Shown: positions 53,225 through 61,843 of the stretch, one piece after another
Layout: each line of letters starts with the position of its first letter
How positions within the stretch are numbered: position 1 is the stretch's first letter
Program-made: the position numbers and the translations under genes
DNA from: AC-38 sp033856025
Lineage (GTDB): Bacteria; Actinomycetota; Thermoleophilia; Solirubrobacterales; Solirubrobacteraceae
Direction of reading: 5' to 3'
Length of the DNA stretch: 64,000 nucleotides
Assembly: GCA_033856025.1 (NCBI GenBank)
Contig: JAWVFQ010000007.1
Coordinates: 42,334-106,333 of the forward strand
Notes under the pieces: generated by a model
Told to the model about the DNA's origin: nothing
Database searches by the model: none
What the model saw: only the letters and a program-made list of their open reading frames with translations

Positions 53225-55474
53225 TCAGCGCAGGGTGAGGGCGTTGCCCGCGACGTTGCCGTAGCGGTCCCGCGCGGCGCGGGCCGGCACGCTGACCGGC
53301 GTGCCGGCCGGGGCGCCGACCGTGAACACGCTGCCCGAGCGCCGTCCGATGCGCGTGGTGTGCGAGCCAATCTGGAAGGGCACCACCCCGCCGTCGGCGT
53401 TGTCCGGGCGCCAGGTCAGGTCGACGTCCGTGACGGCCGCCGGGTACTGGAGCACGACCGCCACCCGGCCGGCCGGCGCGGAGGCCGCCACGAGGCGCAG
53501 CGCCGACGTGCGCTGCACGCGGAAGGTGCGCGACACCAGCCGGTAGCGCTTGCCGGTGACCACGAAGCGATAGGCGCCCTGCGGCGCGTCGAGCGGGATC
53601 TCCCACCGCGCGGTGTAGCGCCCGGCGTCGTCCACCTTCCAGAGCATGTTCAGCCCCAGGTCGTCGGCGGCGCGGATCCACCCGCGAGCCCGGTGGCGGC
53701 GCTCAACGGTGACGAAGGCGCTGTCGACCGGCCGGTCGTAGCCGCGCGGGCCGCCCTGCCAGGACACCTCGGCGCGCTGCAGGCGCGAGTAGGCGGCCGC
53801 CGGCGGCGCGGTGAGCGTCGCGGCCGACGCTCCGTCCGGGTACGCGGGACCGTCCGGCGTCACGCCGTTGGTCGGGTCGACGGGCGCCGGCGCCGGCGCC
53901 GGGACCCCGTGCACGAGCGTGCTGGACAGGCGCGTCAGCTCGTCCTCGATGAACACCGAGGACCAACGCCCGAACTGCGTGTTGCCCCCCTCGTAGTGCT
54001 GGCGGGCGTACTCCTCGGGCGTCGTGAAGTAGAGCGTGAACTCGTTGGCCAGCCCGGAGATCACCACCCGCTCGATCCCCGAGCCCGCGAGGACCGTCCC
54101 CACCGCGTCGCGGATGCGCGTGCCCACCTGCTTGGTCGCCTCGCCCGGCACCGACACCACGAGCCGGCGCCCCACGCGCAGCGCGACGAAGGGCACCACG
54201 TTGGGGACGTTGCCCGCCCCGGGGACGCCCGCCTTGTCGCCCTGGGGGTCGCCGCGGTCGGGCCCCGTCGTGCCCTCGTAGTGCTGGCCCGTGGCGTCGT
54301 ACAGCGGCCCCCGGCCCTCCTCGGAGCCGGTCAGGAACGGCAGGCCGACCTCGGAGTGGTCGGCGATCCGCCCGCCGCCGGACACCTGCTGCCCGCAGAA
54401 GCACGCGCGCGTCCAGCGCACGTCCAGCGCGGGCGAGCGCTCGAGCCGGCGGCCCGCGCGCTTCCACGCGCGCAGCATGGCCGCGGCCTCCACCCGTCCC
54501 ACGTAGTCCGACGCGGCCGGGCCGGAGCGGTCCAGCCCGGCCGACATGTCGCCCTCGTCGGAGTTCCCGTAGACGTTGACCACCTGCTGCGCCCCGGCCA
54601 CGCGGCCGGCCCGGCGCACCCGCGCCTCGAACACCCGCATCGCCGACGCGTGGTGGTCGGCGTTGTAGAACTGGAAGGAGGACTTGGTCACCGTGCCGTG
54701 GTCGGCGAAGGTCGACCAGGCGCCGATGGGGACCCGCCGGCGGCGCACGATCTTGTCCACGCGCAGGACGTCGACGTCGGGGTCGATCGTGTCCGGGTAG
54801 CCGCCCGGGTCCATGTCCGCGCGACCGGCCCCGTAGGGCAGGATGATCCCGAAGTTCGCCAGGTGCGCCTCCAGCGAGCGATTGCGGGTGAGGCCGAGGA
54901 TCCGGGCCGAGCCCCACGCCGCCGCGGCGGGCGCCAGGTCGGCGTTGGCGCGGCGGATCGCCGTCGAGATCTGGTCGAGCAGGAACCGGTAGAGCTGGGG
55001 GTCGGCGGGCTGGGGGTCCAGCAGCGCGAAGTAACCCGCGGGATCCGTCGCGGTCTGCGTGCTCGGCGCCGCGGAGTTCAGCGTCGGGTAGTTGGCGTAC
55101 CCGCCGGGACCGGAGTGGGTGTGCGAGGCCGAGATGAGGATGTTGCGCTCGCTGAACCCCAGCGCGGCCAGGCGCTCGCCGATGTGATGCACGAGGCCCC
55201 CGGGGATCATGAACAGGTCCACCGAGACCATCGCCACCTTGCGCCCGTTGTTCTCCAGCACCAGCGCGCGGGACTGCAGGCGGGTGTGCTGACCGCCGGC
55301 GCGGCGGTCGTAGCGCGTCCAGCCGCCCAGGTAGTAGCCGGTGGCCGGTTCGATGTCCGCCTTGCCCACGCCGGCGCGCAGCGCGGCGTCGGCGCCGCTC
55401 GGGGCGAGGAGCCCCGCCGCCACGGCACCCAGCACGACGATCGCCCTCAGCCTCATGCGGGCAGTGTCTCGCAT
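53225..55474 (-). CDS. Exported neutral/alkaline ceramidase-like hydrolase
   Basis: A 749-residue secreted protein with a signal peptide (LRAIVVLGAVAAGLLAPSGADA). The N-terminal domain matches the neutral/alkaline ceramidase fold: GVGKADIEPATGYYLGGW, the zinc-type SASHTHSGPGG (His118, His120), WSTFADHGTV and YGNSDEGDMS with the catalytic-type Asn-Ser. The C-terminal 220 residues are beta-sandwich-like. The ATG at 55474 overlaps the lipoprotein stop (TGATG). Ceramide as substrate is not proven; other acyl-amide lipids are possible. Confidence 0.83.
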   Translation of the reverse strand: MRDTARMRLRAIVVLGAVAAGLLAPSGADAALRAGVGKADIEPATGYYLGGWTRYDRRAGGQHTRLQSRALVLENNGRKVAMVSVDLFMIPGGLVHHIGERLAALGFSERNILISASHTHSGPGGYANYPTLNSAAPSTQTATDPAGYFALLDPQPADPQLYRFLLDQISTAIRRANADLAPAAAAWGSARILGLTRNRSLEAHLANFGIILPYGAGRADMDPGGYPDTIDPDVDVLRVDKIVRRRRVPIGAWSTFADHGTVTKSSFQFYNADHHASAMRVFEARVRRAGRVAGAQQVVNVYGNSDEGDMSAGLDRSGPAASDYVGRVEAAAMLRAWKRAGRRLERSPALDVRWTRACFCGQQVSGGGRIADHSEVGLPFLTGSEEGRGPLYDATGQHYEGTTGPDRGDPQGDKAGVPGAGNVPNVVPFVALRVGRRLVVSVPGEATKQVGTRIRDAVGTVLAGSGIERVVISGLANEFTLYFTTPEEYARQHYEGGNTQFGRWSSVFIEDELTRLSSTLVHGVPAPAPAPVDPTNGVTPDGPAYPDGASAATLTAPPAAAYSRLQRAEVSWQGGPRGYDRPVDSAFVTVERRHRARGWIRAADDLGLNMLWKVDDAGRYTARWEIPLDAPQGAYRFVVTGKRYRLVSRTFRVQRTSALRLVAASAPAGRVAVVLQYPAAVTDVDLTWRPDNADGGVVPFQIGSHTTRIGRRSGSVFTVGAPAGTPVSVPARAARDRYGNVAGNALTLR

Positions 55475-55827
55475 CAGCGGCCGATGAACGCCGCGGCGTG
55501 GGTGTAGAGCTTGTAGAGGAGGAAGCTCTTGGCGTAGGGCCGCGAGCACTGGCTGTGGAAGAGCCGGCCCGCGTCGTCGTCGCTCAGGGTGGCGCCGTGG
55601 CCCTGCGCGCCGCGGCCGGTGATCTCACCGCCCACGAACTGGCGGATCTTCTCCAGCGTGCGCTGCTGGACGGCCGGGCTGGAGCGGATCCAGTCCTGGC
55701 AGGTGGCGCGACCGATGGGCGGCGCGCTGGCCAGGCCGGACCCGGCGGGCGGCGTCCCCCCGCCCCCGCCGCAGCCGGCGAGGACGGCAACCGCGGCGGC
55801 TAGAGCAGCCCCGCGAACGGCCGGCAC
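55474..55827 (-). CDS. Small lipoprotein between ceramidase-like and beta-helix genes
   Basis: A 117-residue lipoprotein. The signal RGAALAAAVAVLAGC ends in the lipobox LAGC. The mature part has two Cys (ATCQDWIRSS, FHSQCSRPYAKSFLLYKLYT) and a mostly helical pattern. The GTG at 55827 lies 28 bases inside the end of the upstream beta-helix gene, and the stop overlaps the ceramidase-like start. The tight packing suggests the three exported products work together. Confidence 0.78.
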   Translation of the reverse strand: MPAVRGAALAAAVAVLAGCGGGGGTPPAGSGLASAPPIGRATCQDWIRSSPAVQQRTLEKIRQFVGGEITGRGAQGHGATLSDDDAGRLFHSQCSRPYAKSFLLYKLYTHAAAFIGR

Positions 55828-57728
55828 GTCGCCTCCGGTCCCGGCCCACCGGCGGCGCAGAACTCGCGGAAGGCGCGGGCGAAGTCCGCGTTCTGGCGGG
55901 TGCGGAAGCTCGCCGCGGCGGCGGTGCCGGGACGCGGCGGGCTGGTGAACCACGGGCATGGCGCGGGGTCGTAGCGCCGCGTCTCGAAGGAGACCAGGCA
56001 CGACGCCAGCTCGCCCTCGTTGGGCGGGCTGCCCACGCCGACGCTGGTCGCCGGGTCGCGTCCGTCGGCGCAGTCGGGGAGCGGGCGCGGCGACGTGGTG
56101 ATCGCCTTCGGGGAGTTGTTGCGGAACCAGCAGTTGCCCCGGCTGCCCGCGAAGTCGTCCCACCAGAAGTCCGTCCCGTTGGGCATGGCCTTGCCGTCGG
56201 CCGCTATCCCCATGAAGTTGTCGTAGTAGCCGTTGTAGTGCGACGTGGAGATGGAATTGGGGTCGCAGCCCTCCTGGCTGTTGCCGGAGTCGGGCCCGCA
56301 CACCAGGGTGTCGGGCACCGAGAAGAGCATGGTCCCGCGCCGCCAGTTGTCGTAGATGTGGTTGAAGCGCATGACGTGGTGGTTGCCGCCCGCGATCCAC
56401 ATCCCCGTCCCCACCGGGTAGGGGAACGCGGTGACCACGTCGTTGGGCGTCGTGTACGGGTTGAAGTTGTTCGAGTAGACGTTGTTGCGCTCGAACAGCG
56501 TGGAGTCGCCGGGGAAGCCGGGATGGCCGGCGCCCGTCACCACGTCGGTCTGCAGGCCCAGCGCGTTGTCGTACACGTTGTTGTGGTGGACCCAGACGGC
56601 GTTGCCGTTGGTCGCCGAGTAGCCCGCCAGGTTGTGGTGCAGGTCGCACCGCGTGATCTCCTGGTTGTAGCGGAACTCGGTGCCCGGCTGGCGCTGGGCG
56701 CCCGTCTCCACGGGAGCCCCCGGGTAGAGCCCGGAGTCGCCGCCGCCCACGGCCTCGCAGTCGCGCTGGGCGCCGTGGTCCTCCACGAAGGTCAGCGTCC
56801 CGTAGAGCCCGGGGTAGAACGCCTTGAAGCGCTCCAGGAGATAACCGTCGGACTCCAGGACGTAGATCCCGTGCTCGCGCGCGTGGCGCACCTTGACGTT
56901 GCGCAGGACGAAGCCGTCGGCGCGGTCGGCGCGGATGCCGACGTCCTTCTTGGAGCCGGTGCCCGAAGGGCCCTTGTCGCCCTTGGACGCGTCGCCGGCC
57001 TCGATCACGACGTCGTCGGCGTTGACGCCCGAGCCCTCGATCTGGAGGTTGCAGCGCAGGCACGCGCCCGGGTTGGGGATGCCGTGGCGGTCGCGGCGCG
57101 GCGGGACGGTGTCCGGCGTGGCGCTGACCGTCCGTCCCATCACCGAGATCAGGTTCTGGTCGTTGGGGCAGTTGAACTGGTAGGTGTAGGACAGCGCGCT
57201 GTTCTCGCCCGGGCGGTCGCCGGGCGTGTGGTACTTGGCGCACTTCGGGTCGTTCGTGGGCGCGGAGCGCGAGGTCGGCTCGGTGTAGACGCCGGGCATG
57301 ATCACCACGCGGTCGTTGTTGCGCGAGGCGGTGACCGCGGGCTGGATCTCGCTGTAGCGGCACATCTTCTTCAGGCCGCGGTTCACGCGCAGCAGCCGCC
57401 GCGCGAAGGCGATGCTGAAGCTGCGGTGATCGGTGGGCCGGATGAAGTAGCCGGACTGCCTGGCCTTGGCCACGGACGCGTTGAGCAGGGTCAGCGAGTT
57501 CGGCTGGCAGACCACGCGGGTGGTCCCCGGCCGGCTCGCGATCAGCGCCGAGCCCAGGGAGCGGGCCGCCGGCACCTTGCCGCCGGCCGGCGGGCTCACC
57601 GTGCGGTCCGGCGCCGGGTCGGGCCAGTAGCCGGGGCGCTCGACGTGAGCGGACGCGGCGGGAACGAGCATCGCCGATGCCGCCGTTGCCGCGATCGCGG
57701 CGAGTGATCTCCTCGAGCTCAGACGCAT
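55800..57728 (-). CDS. Exported right-handed beta-helix protein
   Basis: A 642-residue secreted protein with a signal peptide (RRSLAAIAATAASAMLVPAASA). The middle has PbH1-type parallel beta-helix repeats: IRADRADGFVLRNVKVRHAR, GIYVLESDGYLLERF, VWVHHNNVYDNALGLQ, MRFNHIYDNWRRG. These are the fold of pectate lyases and carbohydrate epimerases. Several Cys (MCRYSE, FNCPND, CLRCNL) could form disulfides outside the cell. No lyase active site is obvious. First gene of the exported trio. Confidence 0.85.
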   Translation of the reverse strand: MRLSSRRSLAAIAATAASAMLVPAASAHVERPGYWPDPAPDRTVSPPAGGKVPAARSLGSALIASRPGTTRVVCQPNSLTLLNASVAKARQSGYFIRPTDHRSFSIAFARRLLRVNRGLKKMCRYSEIQPAVTASRNNDRVVIMPGVYTEPTSRSAPTNDPKCAKYHTPGDRPGENSALSYTYQFNCPNDQNLISVMGRTVSATPDTVPPRRDRHGIPNPGACLRCNLQIEGSGVNADDVVIEAGDASKGDKGPSGTGSKKDVGIRADRADGFVLRNVKVRHAREHGIYVLESDGYLLERFKAFYPGLYGTLTFVEDHGAQRDCEAVGGGDSGLYPGAPVETGAQRQPGTEFRYNQEITRCDLHHNLAGYSATNGNAVWVHHNNVYDNALGLQTDVVTGAGHPGFPGDSTLFERNNVYSNNFNPYTTPNDVVTAFPYPVGTGMWIAGGNHHVMRFNHIYDNWRRGTMLFSVPDTLVCGPDSGNSQEGCDPNSISTSHYNGYYDNFMGIAADGKAMPNGTDFWWDDFAGSRGNCWFRNNSPKAITTSPRPLPDCADGRDPATSVGVGSPPNEGELASCLVSFETRRYDPAPCPWFTSPPRPGTAAAASFRTRQNADFARAFREFCAAGGPGPEATCRPFAGLL

Positions 57729-57782
57729 ATCCCCTGCGGCGCGGATCCTAGGCCACGCCGCAGGGTGCTGCGTCAGTGGGCA

Positions 57783-58103
57783 TCAGCCGGTCGTGACTCG
57801 GCGGATCGCCGCCTGGACCTGCGGGCGGTTGCCCGCGAAGTCGACCGCGAGACTGCCGTTCTCCTTGACGATCTTCATCTTGACCTTCGTCGACTTGTTG
57901 GTCTTGGTGCCGATGAGGTCGCAGTCGAACGTCGCGCCCTCGCCGCCCTTGACCTCGGTGGGACAGTCGAGCCGCGCGCTCTGCGCGGCGAGCGCCTGGT
58001 TGATGGCCTTCACTCCGCCGCTGACGTTGCTCTTCTCCCCGCCGCAGCCCACGAACATAAGCGCGAGCGGGACGGTCACTGCTGCCAGGCGCCTGGCGAT
58101 CAT
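57783..58103 (-). CDS. DUF4333-like small lipoprotein
   Basis: A 106-residue lipoprotein. The signal ARRLAAVTVPLALMFVGC has the lipobox VGC. The mature part LDCPTEVKGGEGATFDCDLI followed by KVKMKIVKENGSLAVDF matches the two-Cys, beta-rich DUF4333 pattern of actinobacterial surface proteins. The ATG is at 58103. Function unknown. Confidence 0.82.
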   Translation of the reverse strand: MIARRLAAVTVPLALMFVGCGGEKSNVSGGVKAINQALAAQSARLDCPTEVKGGEGATFDCDLIGTKTNKSTKVKMKIVKENGSLAVDFAGNRPQVQAAIRRVTTG

Positions 58104-58144
58104 GTTCCTCCCTCGGGTGTGAGCGGCGGTTTATATCCGAGGGA

Positions 58145-58633
58145 TCAGTCGACCTCGCGCAGGCGGCCCGACTCGGGGTCGAAGACGAAACCGCGGATGT
58201 GGTCGCGCGCGCGCAGCTCGCGGCTGGCCCGGAGCCGGTGCAGCGTGTCGCGCACGGCGTCATCGAGGCTTTCGAAGGCGCCCAGCCGCCAGGCCGGCAG
58301 GACCCCGTCGCCGCGCAGCTCGCGGGCGAACTCGTCCTCGGAGGCGCCCTGCAGGCCGCAGCCCTCGTGCATCACGACGAGGATCTCCTCGGTGCCGAGC
58401 AGGCGCTGGGAGATGCTCAGCGAGCGCACGGCGTCCTCGGTGGGCAGCCCGCCGGCGTTGCGGATCACGTGCGCGTCGCCGCGCTCCAGGCCCAGGAGGG
58501 CGAAGGGCTCGATCCGCGCGTCCATGCAGGTGAGCACCGCGACCCGGCGGCGGGGCTTGGCGTCCATCCCGGGCGCGGCCAGGTCGTCGGCGCGCGCGGC
58601 GGCGGCGGCGAGCATGTCGTCGGCGTGGCTCAT
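58145..58633 (-). CDS. Beta-carbonic anhydrase
   Basis: A 162-residue zinc enzyme interconverting CO2 and bicarbonate. Zinc ligands are Cys36 (LTCMDAR, with the Asp38-Arg40 dyad), His89 and Cys92 (VVMHEGCGLQG). The short length and AHVIRNAGGLPTEDAVRSL match the small actinobacterial class (Rv1284-like). No signal peptide, so cytoplasmic. The ATG at 58633 follows the membrane gene on the same strand. Confidence 0.94.
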   Translation of the reverse strand: MSHADDMLAAAAARADDLAAPGMDAKPRRRVAVLTCMDARIEPFALLGLERGDAHVIRNAGGLPTEDAVRSLSISQRLLGTEEILVVMHEGCGLQGASEDEFARELRGDGVLPAWRLGAFESLDDAVRDTLHRLRASRELRARDHIRGFVFDPESGRLREVD

Positions 58634-58670
58634 GCGAGCCGCGATCGTAGAGAGATGACCTCGCGGCGGC

Positions 58671-59153
58671 CTAGCCGATCAGCGGGGCGTGGTGGCCGCG
58701 ACCGCTGCGCTGGTCGATGGGCGAGCCCGAGTAGAAGAAGAACCAGATCTCGAAGAGCACCGCGACCAGCACGACGGCGCCGATCAGGATGACCTCGAGC
58801 GGCGAGAGCTCGCGCGCGCGCTTCTTCTCGTGCGGGCGCTCTCCGCGCATGCTGCGCAGCCACGGCAGGTGGCGGTTGACGGTCGCGGGCCGGCCCGCGA
58901 CGCGGGAGTAGACGACGTCCACCCAGGCCAGGAGCTTGACGAGCAGGTAGCTCACGACGCCCAGCGACACGGCCGCCACCCCGACGGCGAGCATGCTCGG
59001 CGGACCCGACGCCTGCACGCGCGACCCGATCCACAGCGCCAGCAGCGGGCCGCCCGTCCAGACGTTCACCGTCAGCAGCACCATCAGGCACACCAGGCCG
59101 ATGCGCTTGAGCCGCAGGTCCGCCCCCCGCGGCGGCTGGGACACGTCGCTCAC
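58671..59153 (-). CDS. Membrane protein, unknown function
   Basis: A 160-residue protein with three helices (GLVCLMVLLTVNVWTGGPLL, SMLAVGVAAVSLGVVSYLLV, LEVILIGAVVLVAVLFEIWF) and a charged loop (NRHLPWLRSMRGERPHEKKR) on the cytoplasmic side. The GTG at 59153 gives SDVSQPPRGADLRLKR. It is between the collagen-like gene and the carbonic anhydrase, all on the minus strand. No known domain seen. Confidence 0.75.
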   Translation of the reverse strand: MSDVSQPPRGADLRLKRIGLVCLMVLLTVNVWTGGPLLALWIGSRVQASGPPSMLAVGVAAVSLGVVSYLLVKLLAWVDVVYSRVAGRPATVNRHLPWLRSMRGERPHEKKRARELSPLEVILIGAVVLVAVLFEIWFFFYSGSPIDQRSGRGHHAPLIG

Positions 59154-59166
59154 ACGGCGCTCAACC

Positions 59167-60114
59167 CTAGCTGGACGGCCCCAACCAGGTCAGCGACAGG
59201 AAGTGACGGCCGTCCCCGTTGTCGCCGTCGCCGATGTGGGCGAGCGGCGTGGACAGGTTCGTCGTGGCGTTGTGACTGACCCACGCCTGGATCACGTCGC
59301 CCTGGTTGAGCTGCTTGACGGCGGAGACGTTCTGGATCGTGGCCCCGCCGGTGTCCGGGGGCCCGCTCGCCCCCGCGATGTAGGCCTCGTCACCAGCGTT
59401 GTTCACATTGGGGTCGCGCGTCAGGTAGAGCTGGCGCTTGGTCCCGTAGCCGGAGCCCGGGTCGCTGAAGATGACCCCCGCGCTCACGTCGTAGATACCG
59501 GTGCGCGGCACCGTGAAGTACGAGTCAGTCACGTCGAACGCGCCGCCCTGGTGCATGTCCGCGGTGTCATAGACGTCCACCTTGAACTTGAGCGGCTCGG
59601 GGACGTCGCCGTTGTTGAGGATCTGGTCGTTGCTGAAGGTCTCCGAGGGACTCTGGCCGCGGACCGCCGGGATGACCCCCAGCTTGTCCGGCGTCACGGC
59701 CCCCGCCCCGAGCTTGGCCGAGGTGACCTTCCCGGTCCCGATCGTCGGGCTCGGGAAGTTGCCGGTCAGATCGCCGCCGGCCGCGCCGGTGGCGGGGCCG
59801 GTGTCGCCCTTGTCGCCCTTCAGGCCGTTGGAGCCGTTGGAGCCGTTGGAGCCGTTGGCACCGTTGGAGCCATTGGTCCCGTTGCGGCCGCTCGGGCCCG
59901 TCTGGTTCCAGGCGATCTTGGTCTGGCCCCGCGGGCACGGCTTGCCCGGACGCACGACCGTCAGCGCGCCCTTCCGGCCCACGCAACCCTGGAGCTTGCC
60001 GCCCGAGCCGACGAAGTTCGTCGCCGCGAACGCGCCGCCGCCCAGCGCGACGAACAGCGCCAGGTACGCGACCACCGTCGGGTGATTCACCCTGGGGCGC
60101 AGCTTGCGAAACAT
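59167..60114 (-). CDS. Secreted collagen-like protein with globular C-terminal domain
   Basis: A 315-residue exported protein. The N-terminus NHPTVVAYLALFVALGGGAF is the signal seen in many Solirubrobacterales surface proteins. Residues about 73-107 form twelve Gly-X-Y triplets (GPSGRNGTNGSN... GLKGDKGDTGPA) that could make a collagen triple helix with Asn in place of Pro. After a linker (GTGKVTSAKLGAGAVTPDKL), the last 150 residues are beta-rich (YFTVPRTGIYDVSAGVIFSD, GDVIQAWVSHNATTNLSTPL), like the C1q/TNF trimer head. By inference a trimeric fibre on the cell surface. Confidence 0.85.
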   Translation of the reverse strand: MFRKLRPRVNHPTVVAYLALFVALGGGAFAATNFVGSGGKLQGCVGRKGALTVVRPGKPCPRGQTKIAWNQTGPSGRNGTNGSNGANGSNGSNGSNGLKGDKGDTGPATGAAGGDLTGNFPSPTIGTGKVTSAKLGAGAVTPDKLGVIPAVRGQSPSETFSNDQILNNGDVPEPLKFKVDVYDTADMHQGGAFDVTDSYFTVPRTGIYDVSAGVIFSDPGSGYGTKRQLYLTRDPNVNNAGDEAYIAGASGPPDTGGATIQNVSAVKQLNQGDVIQAWVSHNATTNLSTPLAHIGDGDNGDGRHFLSLTWLGPSS

Positions 60115-60202
60115 GGGACCTCCTCTGACCCCCCCGTTGGGGTCGACGGAGGCCGAGCCGGAGCGACCGTCGGAGTTAGCCTATACCCCAAGGTCAAGTA
60201 AA

Positions 60203-60276
60203 TCGGGGCGGGCGGATTCGAACCGCCGGCCTCCCGCCCCCAAAGCGGGCGCTCTGCCAGGCTGAGCTACGCCCCG
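60203..60276 (-). tRNA. tRNA-Pro(TGG)
   Basis: A complete 74-base cloverleaf. The acceptor CGGGGCG pairs with CGCCCCG, the anticodon stem is CCCGC/GCGGG with loop TTTGGGG (anticodon TGG), and the T arm is GGCGG-TTCGAAT-CCGCC. Discriminator A, CCA not encoded. Its 5' end faces the EamA gene 30 bases away. Confidence 0.96.
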
Positions 60277-60306
60277 TCGGGGCAAGGGTACGGCACACTG
60301 CAGGCG

Positions 60307-61263
60307 GTGAACGCGGACCGGCGATCGACGCGACTGGGGTATGCGCTCGCGGCGACCGCCGCCGCGATGTGGGCGCTGAACGGGTCCCTGGCGCGGTTCC
60401 TGCTCGACGACGGGGTCAGCGCGCTGCGCCTCTCCCAGATGCGCTCGCTGCTGTCGTGGCTGATCCTCGTCGTGGCGATCGGTGCGGTGTCGCCGGGACT
60501 GCTCAGGGTCGACCGCCGCGACGTGCCGCGCCTCGCCTTCCTGGGGATCGTCGGGCTCGCGGGAGTCCACGCGACGTACTTCCTGGCCATCGACCGCCTC
60601 CAGATCGGCGTCGCACTGACCATCCAGTACCTCGGGCCCGTCCTGATCCTGCTCTGGCTGGCCGTCTTCCACCGCCGCCGCCTGGGACGCGGGCTGTGGG
60701 GCGCCGCCGCGCTGTCGGTGGCCGGCTGCTTCCTCGTCGTCCGCGCCTACCACGCCGACCAGCTCGACCTCCTGGGCGTGGCGGCCGCCTTCGCCGCCGC
60801 GGTCACCTTCGCCATCTACCTGGTGTCCAGCGAGCGCGCCGGGCGCCGCTACGCGCCCGTGACCACGCTCGTCTGGGCCTTCGGCTTCGCCTCGCTGTTC
60901 TGGGCCGTCGCCCAGCCGCTTTGGAGCTTCCCCACCGGCCACTTCGGCGGCACCCGCAACGTGGCGCTGGCCCTCGGTGTCGCCGTGGTCGGGACGCTGG
61001 TGCCCTTCGTGCTGATGGTCACGGCGGTGCGCCACATCCCGGCTCCCCGCGCCGCCGTCGTGGCCACGCTGGAGCCGGTGCTCGCCGCCCTCTTCGCGTG
61101 GGTGATCCACCACGAGACGCTCTCGCCGCCCCAGATCGCGGGCGGGCTGCTCGTCGTCGCGGCCGTGATCTGGGTGCAGATGCAACGAATTTCGCATGAG
61201 ATGGAGGCCGCACCGGAACAAACGTCCAGAAAGCTGCAGCGGGCTGTCGTAACTCGCGCTTAG
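60307..61263 (+). CDS. EamA/DMT family transporter
   Basis: A 318-residue membrane protein with ten helices in two EamA repeats. The first repeat has ALAATAAAMWALNGSLARFL and LTIQYLGPVLILLWLAVF. The second has VTFAIYLVSSERAGRRYAPV and HIPAPRAAVVATLEPVLAAL. The family exports metabolites such as amino acids; the substrate is not readable. The GTG at 60307 gives NADRRSTRLGYAL. It is followed closely by the CAP-domain gene. Confidence 0.93.
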   Translation: MNADRRSTRLGYALAATAAAMWALNGSLARFLLDDGVSALRLSQMRSLLSWLILVVAIGAVSPGLLRVDRRDVPRLAFLGIVGLAGVHATYFLAIDRLQIGVALTIQYLGPVLILLWLAVFHRRRLGRGLWGAAALSVAGCFLVVRAYHADQLDLLGVAAAFAAAVTFAIYLVSSERAGRRYAPVTTLVWAFGFASLFWAVAQPLWSFPTGHFGGTRNVALALGVAVVGTLVPFVLMVTAVRHIPAPRAAVVATLEPVLAALFAWVIHHETLSPPQIAGGLLVVAAVIWVQMQRISHEMEAAPEQTSRKLQRAVVTRA

Positions 61264-61281
61264 AGGTCGAATCGGTGCGTG

Positions 61282-61830
61282 ATGCGACGCACCGCCAAGA
61301 TCCTCGCGCTCATCGCGGCGCTCGTGCCCGCGAGCCTGGCCATCCCCGCCGGCGCGGCCCACGCGGCCGTGTCCGCGTGCGCGGCCGCCAACCTGCACCC
61401 CGCCCTGCTGCCCAGCACGCAGGCGCGCCACACCACCCTGTGCCTGCTCAACCGCGAGCGCCGGCGCCACGGCCTGCGTCCCCTGCGGCTCAACCGCAAG
61501 CTCAGCGTCGCCTCCCTGCGCCACTCGCGCAACATGGTGCGCCGGGACTTCTTCGCGCACGGCAACTTCGTCGCGCGCATCGTCAATGCGCACTACGTCG
61601 GGCGCAGCGGCGCCTGGACGCTGGGCGAGAACATCGCCTGGGGCACCGGCTACCTGGCCACGCCGCGCGAGATCGTCAAGGGCTGGATGAACAGCTCCGG
61701 CCACCGGCACAACATCCTCAGCCCCCGTTTCCGGGACATCGGGATCGGGATCGCCACCGGCGCGCCGGGCGCCGCCCGCAGCGCCGCCGCCGGCGCCACC
61801 TACACCACGGACTTCGGCCGCCGCGGCTAG
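61282..61830 (+). CDS. Secreted CAP-domain (SCP/PR-1) protein
   Basis: A 182-residue exported protein. The signal TAKILALIAALVPASLAIPAGAAHA precedes a CAP domain: LLNRERRRHGLRPLRLNRKL, SLRHSRNMVRRDFFAHGNF, WTLGENIAWGTGYLATP, WMNSSGHRHNILSPRFRDIG. The CAP His and Glu residues (FFAH, GENIAWG, SGHRHNI) are all present. A GTG three bases upstream (61279) is an alternative start. The domain can bind lipids or metal; the role is unknown. Confidence 0.92.
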   Translation: MRRTAKILALIAALVPASLAIPAGAAHAAVSACAAANLHPALLPSTQARHTTLCLLNRERRRHGLRPLRLNRKLSVASLRHSRNMVRRDFFAHGNFVARIVNAHYVGRSGAWTLGENIAWGTGYLATPREIVKGWMNSSGHRHNILSPRFRDIGIGIATGAPGAARSAAAGATYTTDFGRRG

Positions 61831-61843
61831 GCTGCGCCGCCGG

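Noticed and set aside
52070..55507. 1,145-codon plus-strand frame across tRNA-Arg and the ceramidase-like gene
   Set aside because: It reads through a tRNA and is antisense to coding sequence; no recognisable domain.
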